IMG/VR virus record: IMGVR_UViG_3300042507_004948
Span: 1-21,585 of that record
DNA from: a virus
DNA length: 21,585 nt
Strand: one strand, 5' to 3'
Under the pieces are notes generated by a model. It worked only from the letters and a program-made list of their open reading frames with translations. It did not search any database and was not told where the DNA came from. The position numbers were made by a program, and so were the translations under genes. Positions 21,131 through 21,585 of the stretch are shown piece by piece (within the stretch, counting starts at the first letter, position 1; each line of letters begins with the position of its first letter).

Positions 21131-21584
21131 TCAGGAGGCTCCTGATCTGCGCCGCGACATCTGCGGCAAGGTGCGCGGGAGTGATCCCGCCGTCGACCCA
21201 CCAATCCTCGAACGGCGCACGGGCCGCGCCCTTGCCGATGCACACATCGGGCGCGACAAGTTCGTACCCCGCGTCGCGCAGGATGCCGCGCATGGCCGAG
21301 CGTATCGCGGGGTTCCCACGGTAGAGGTCGTGCTCGACCGTGATGCAGTCGAAGCGGATCAGGTCGAGCGGAAGCCTGACGAGCGCGGCAAGCGTCAGCA
21401 TCGGCGGCTCGAGGTCGAGGCTCAGGTAGCCGATGCGCCCGTCTCGCGCGAAGTCGAACAGGATCGCCCGCCAGTCCTGCGCGAAGAAGTCGCCGTAGAC
21501 CGCGTGCGCCTTGCGCTCGGCGCGCAGCGCGTCCGCGTGCTCGATGTCGCACAGGATGCCAGTCCACCCAATGTCCTCAAGCGC
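21108..21584 (-). CDS. FkbM-type methyltransferase, 5' end outside the window
   Basis: The frame is open from the right edge, so only the last 158 residues are seen. They match the C-terminal part of FkbM-family S-adenosylmethionine-dependent methyltransferases: IGYLSLDLEPP (the yLSlD.Ep strand), LPLDLIRFDCITVEHDLYRG, MRGILRDAGYELVAPDV and a closing FEDWWVDGG. FkbM enzymes O-methylate sugars or natural products in bacteria. The gene stands before terS in the late operon. It may modify the glycan made by the phage's own glycosyltransferase (12979-13995), or a host surface sugar. Confidence 0.8.
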   Translation of the reverse strand, partial: ALEDIGWTGILCDIEHADALRAERKAHAVYGDFFAQDWRAILFDFARDGRIGYLSLDLEPPMLTLAALVRLPLDLIRFDCITVEHDLYRGNPAIRSAMRGILRDAGYELVAPDVCIGKGAARAPFEDWWVDGGITPAHLAADVAAQIRSLLNEQEAEA

Positions 21585-21585
21585 C

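Noticed and set aside
1-21585. CRISPR arrays, tRNA genes, insertion sequences, attachment sites
   Set aside because: No regularly spaced repeats, cloverleaf-like segments, transposase-like frames or integrase with flanking core repeats were found.

Overview
The window looks like about half of a tailed, dsDNA phage or prophage of siphovirus type with an HK97-type head. By eye the base composition is high in GC (roughly 65%). Nearly every gene is on the minus strand, with start and stop codons overlapping by 1, 4 or 8 bases, as in phage late operons. The host cannot be named from this sequence. I saw no bacterial housekeeping gene, tRNA, rRNA, insertion sequence, CRISPR array, integrase or lysis cassette.

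Read from right to left, in the direction of transcription, the late operon (21584 to 3250) holds these genes. First come the 3' part of an FkbM-type methyltransferase, the small and large terminase subunits, a 943-residue portal protein fused to a Mu gpF-like head-morphogenesis domain, the prohead protease and the HK97-fold capsid protein. A small decoration-type protein follows, flanked by two GC-rich hairpins, then a GT-A glycosyltransferase. The connector set comes next: a small accessory protein, a gp6-like adaptor, a stopper, a gp10-like neck protein and a tail terminator. The tail genes are the tube protein, a small unknown, a tail-assembly chaperone with a GGGAAAC slippery heptamer that joins it to a second ORF by a -1 shift (as lambda G/GT), a short tape measure (422 aa, about 63 nm of tail by the usual 1.5 angstrom per residue rule) and seven distal tail or virion-surface proteins. 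One of those is rich in cysteine and one carries a carbohydrate-binding-like domain.

Left of the late operon there is a control region (about 2887-3014) with two palindromes, a good sigma70-like promoter firing left and an AT-rich -10-like box firing right. To its right is the only plus-strand gene (3015-3272, 85 aa), whose 3' end overlaps the end of the late operon inside a perfect hairpin. To its left is a short minus-strand operon: a 32-residue one-helix membrane protein, a RecT-type single-strand annealing protein and two small unknowns. It ends in a hairpin. Beyond it lies a 442-base intergenic region with a 15-16 bp repeat in three copies, G-runs able to form a quadruplex, a TTGACA promoter and a leader hairpin followed by a T-rich run. 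That hairpin stands before an unrecognised 218-residue gene with a strong ribosome binding site. This stretch is the best candidate for a replication origin or early control region.

The most unusual window-wide signal is that CCGG occurs only about a dozen times, where base composition alone predicts about 200.
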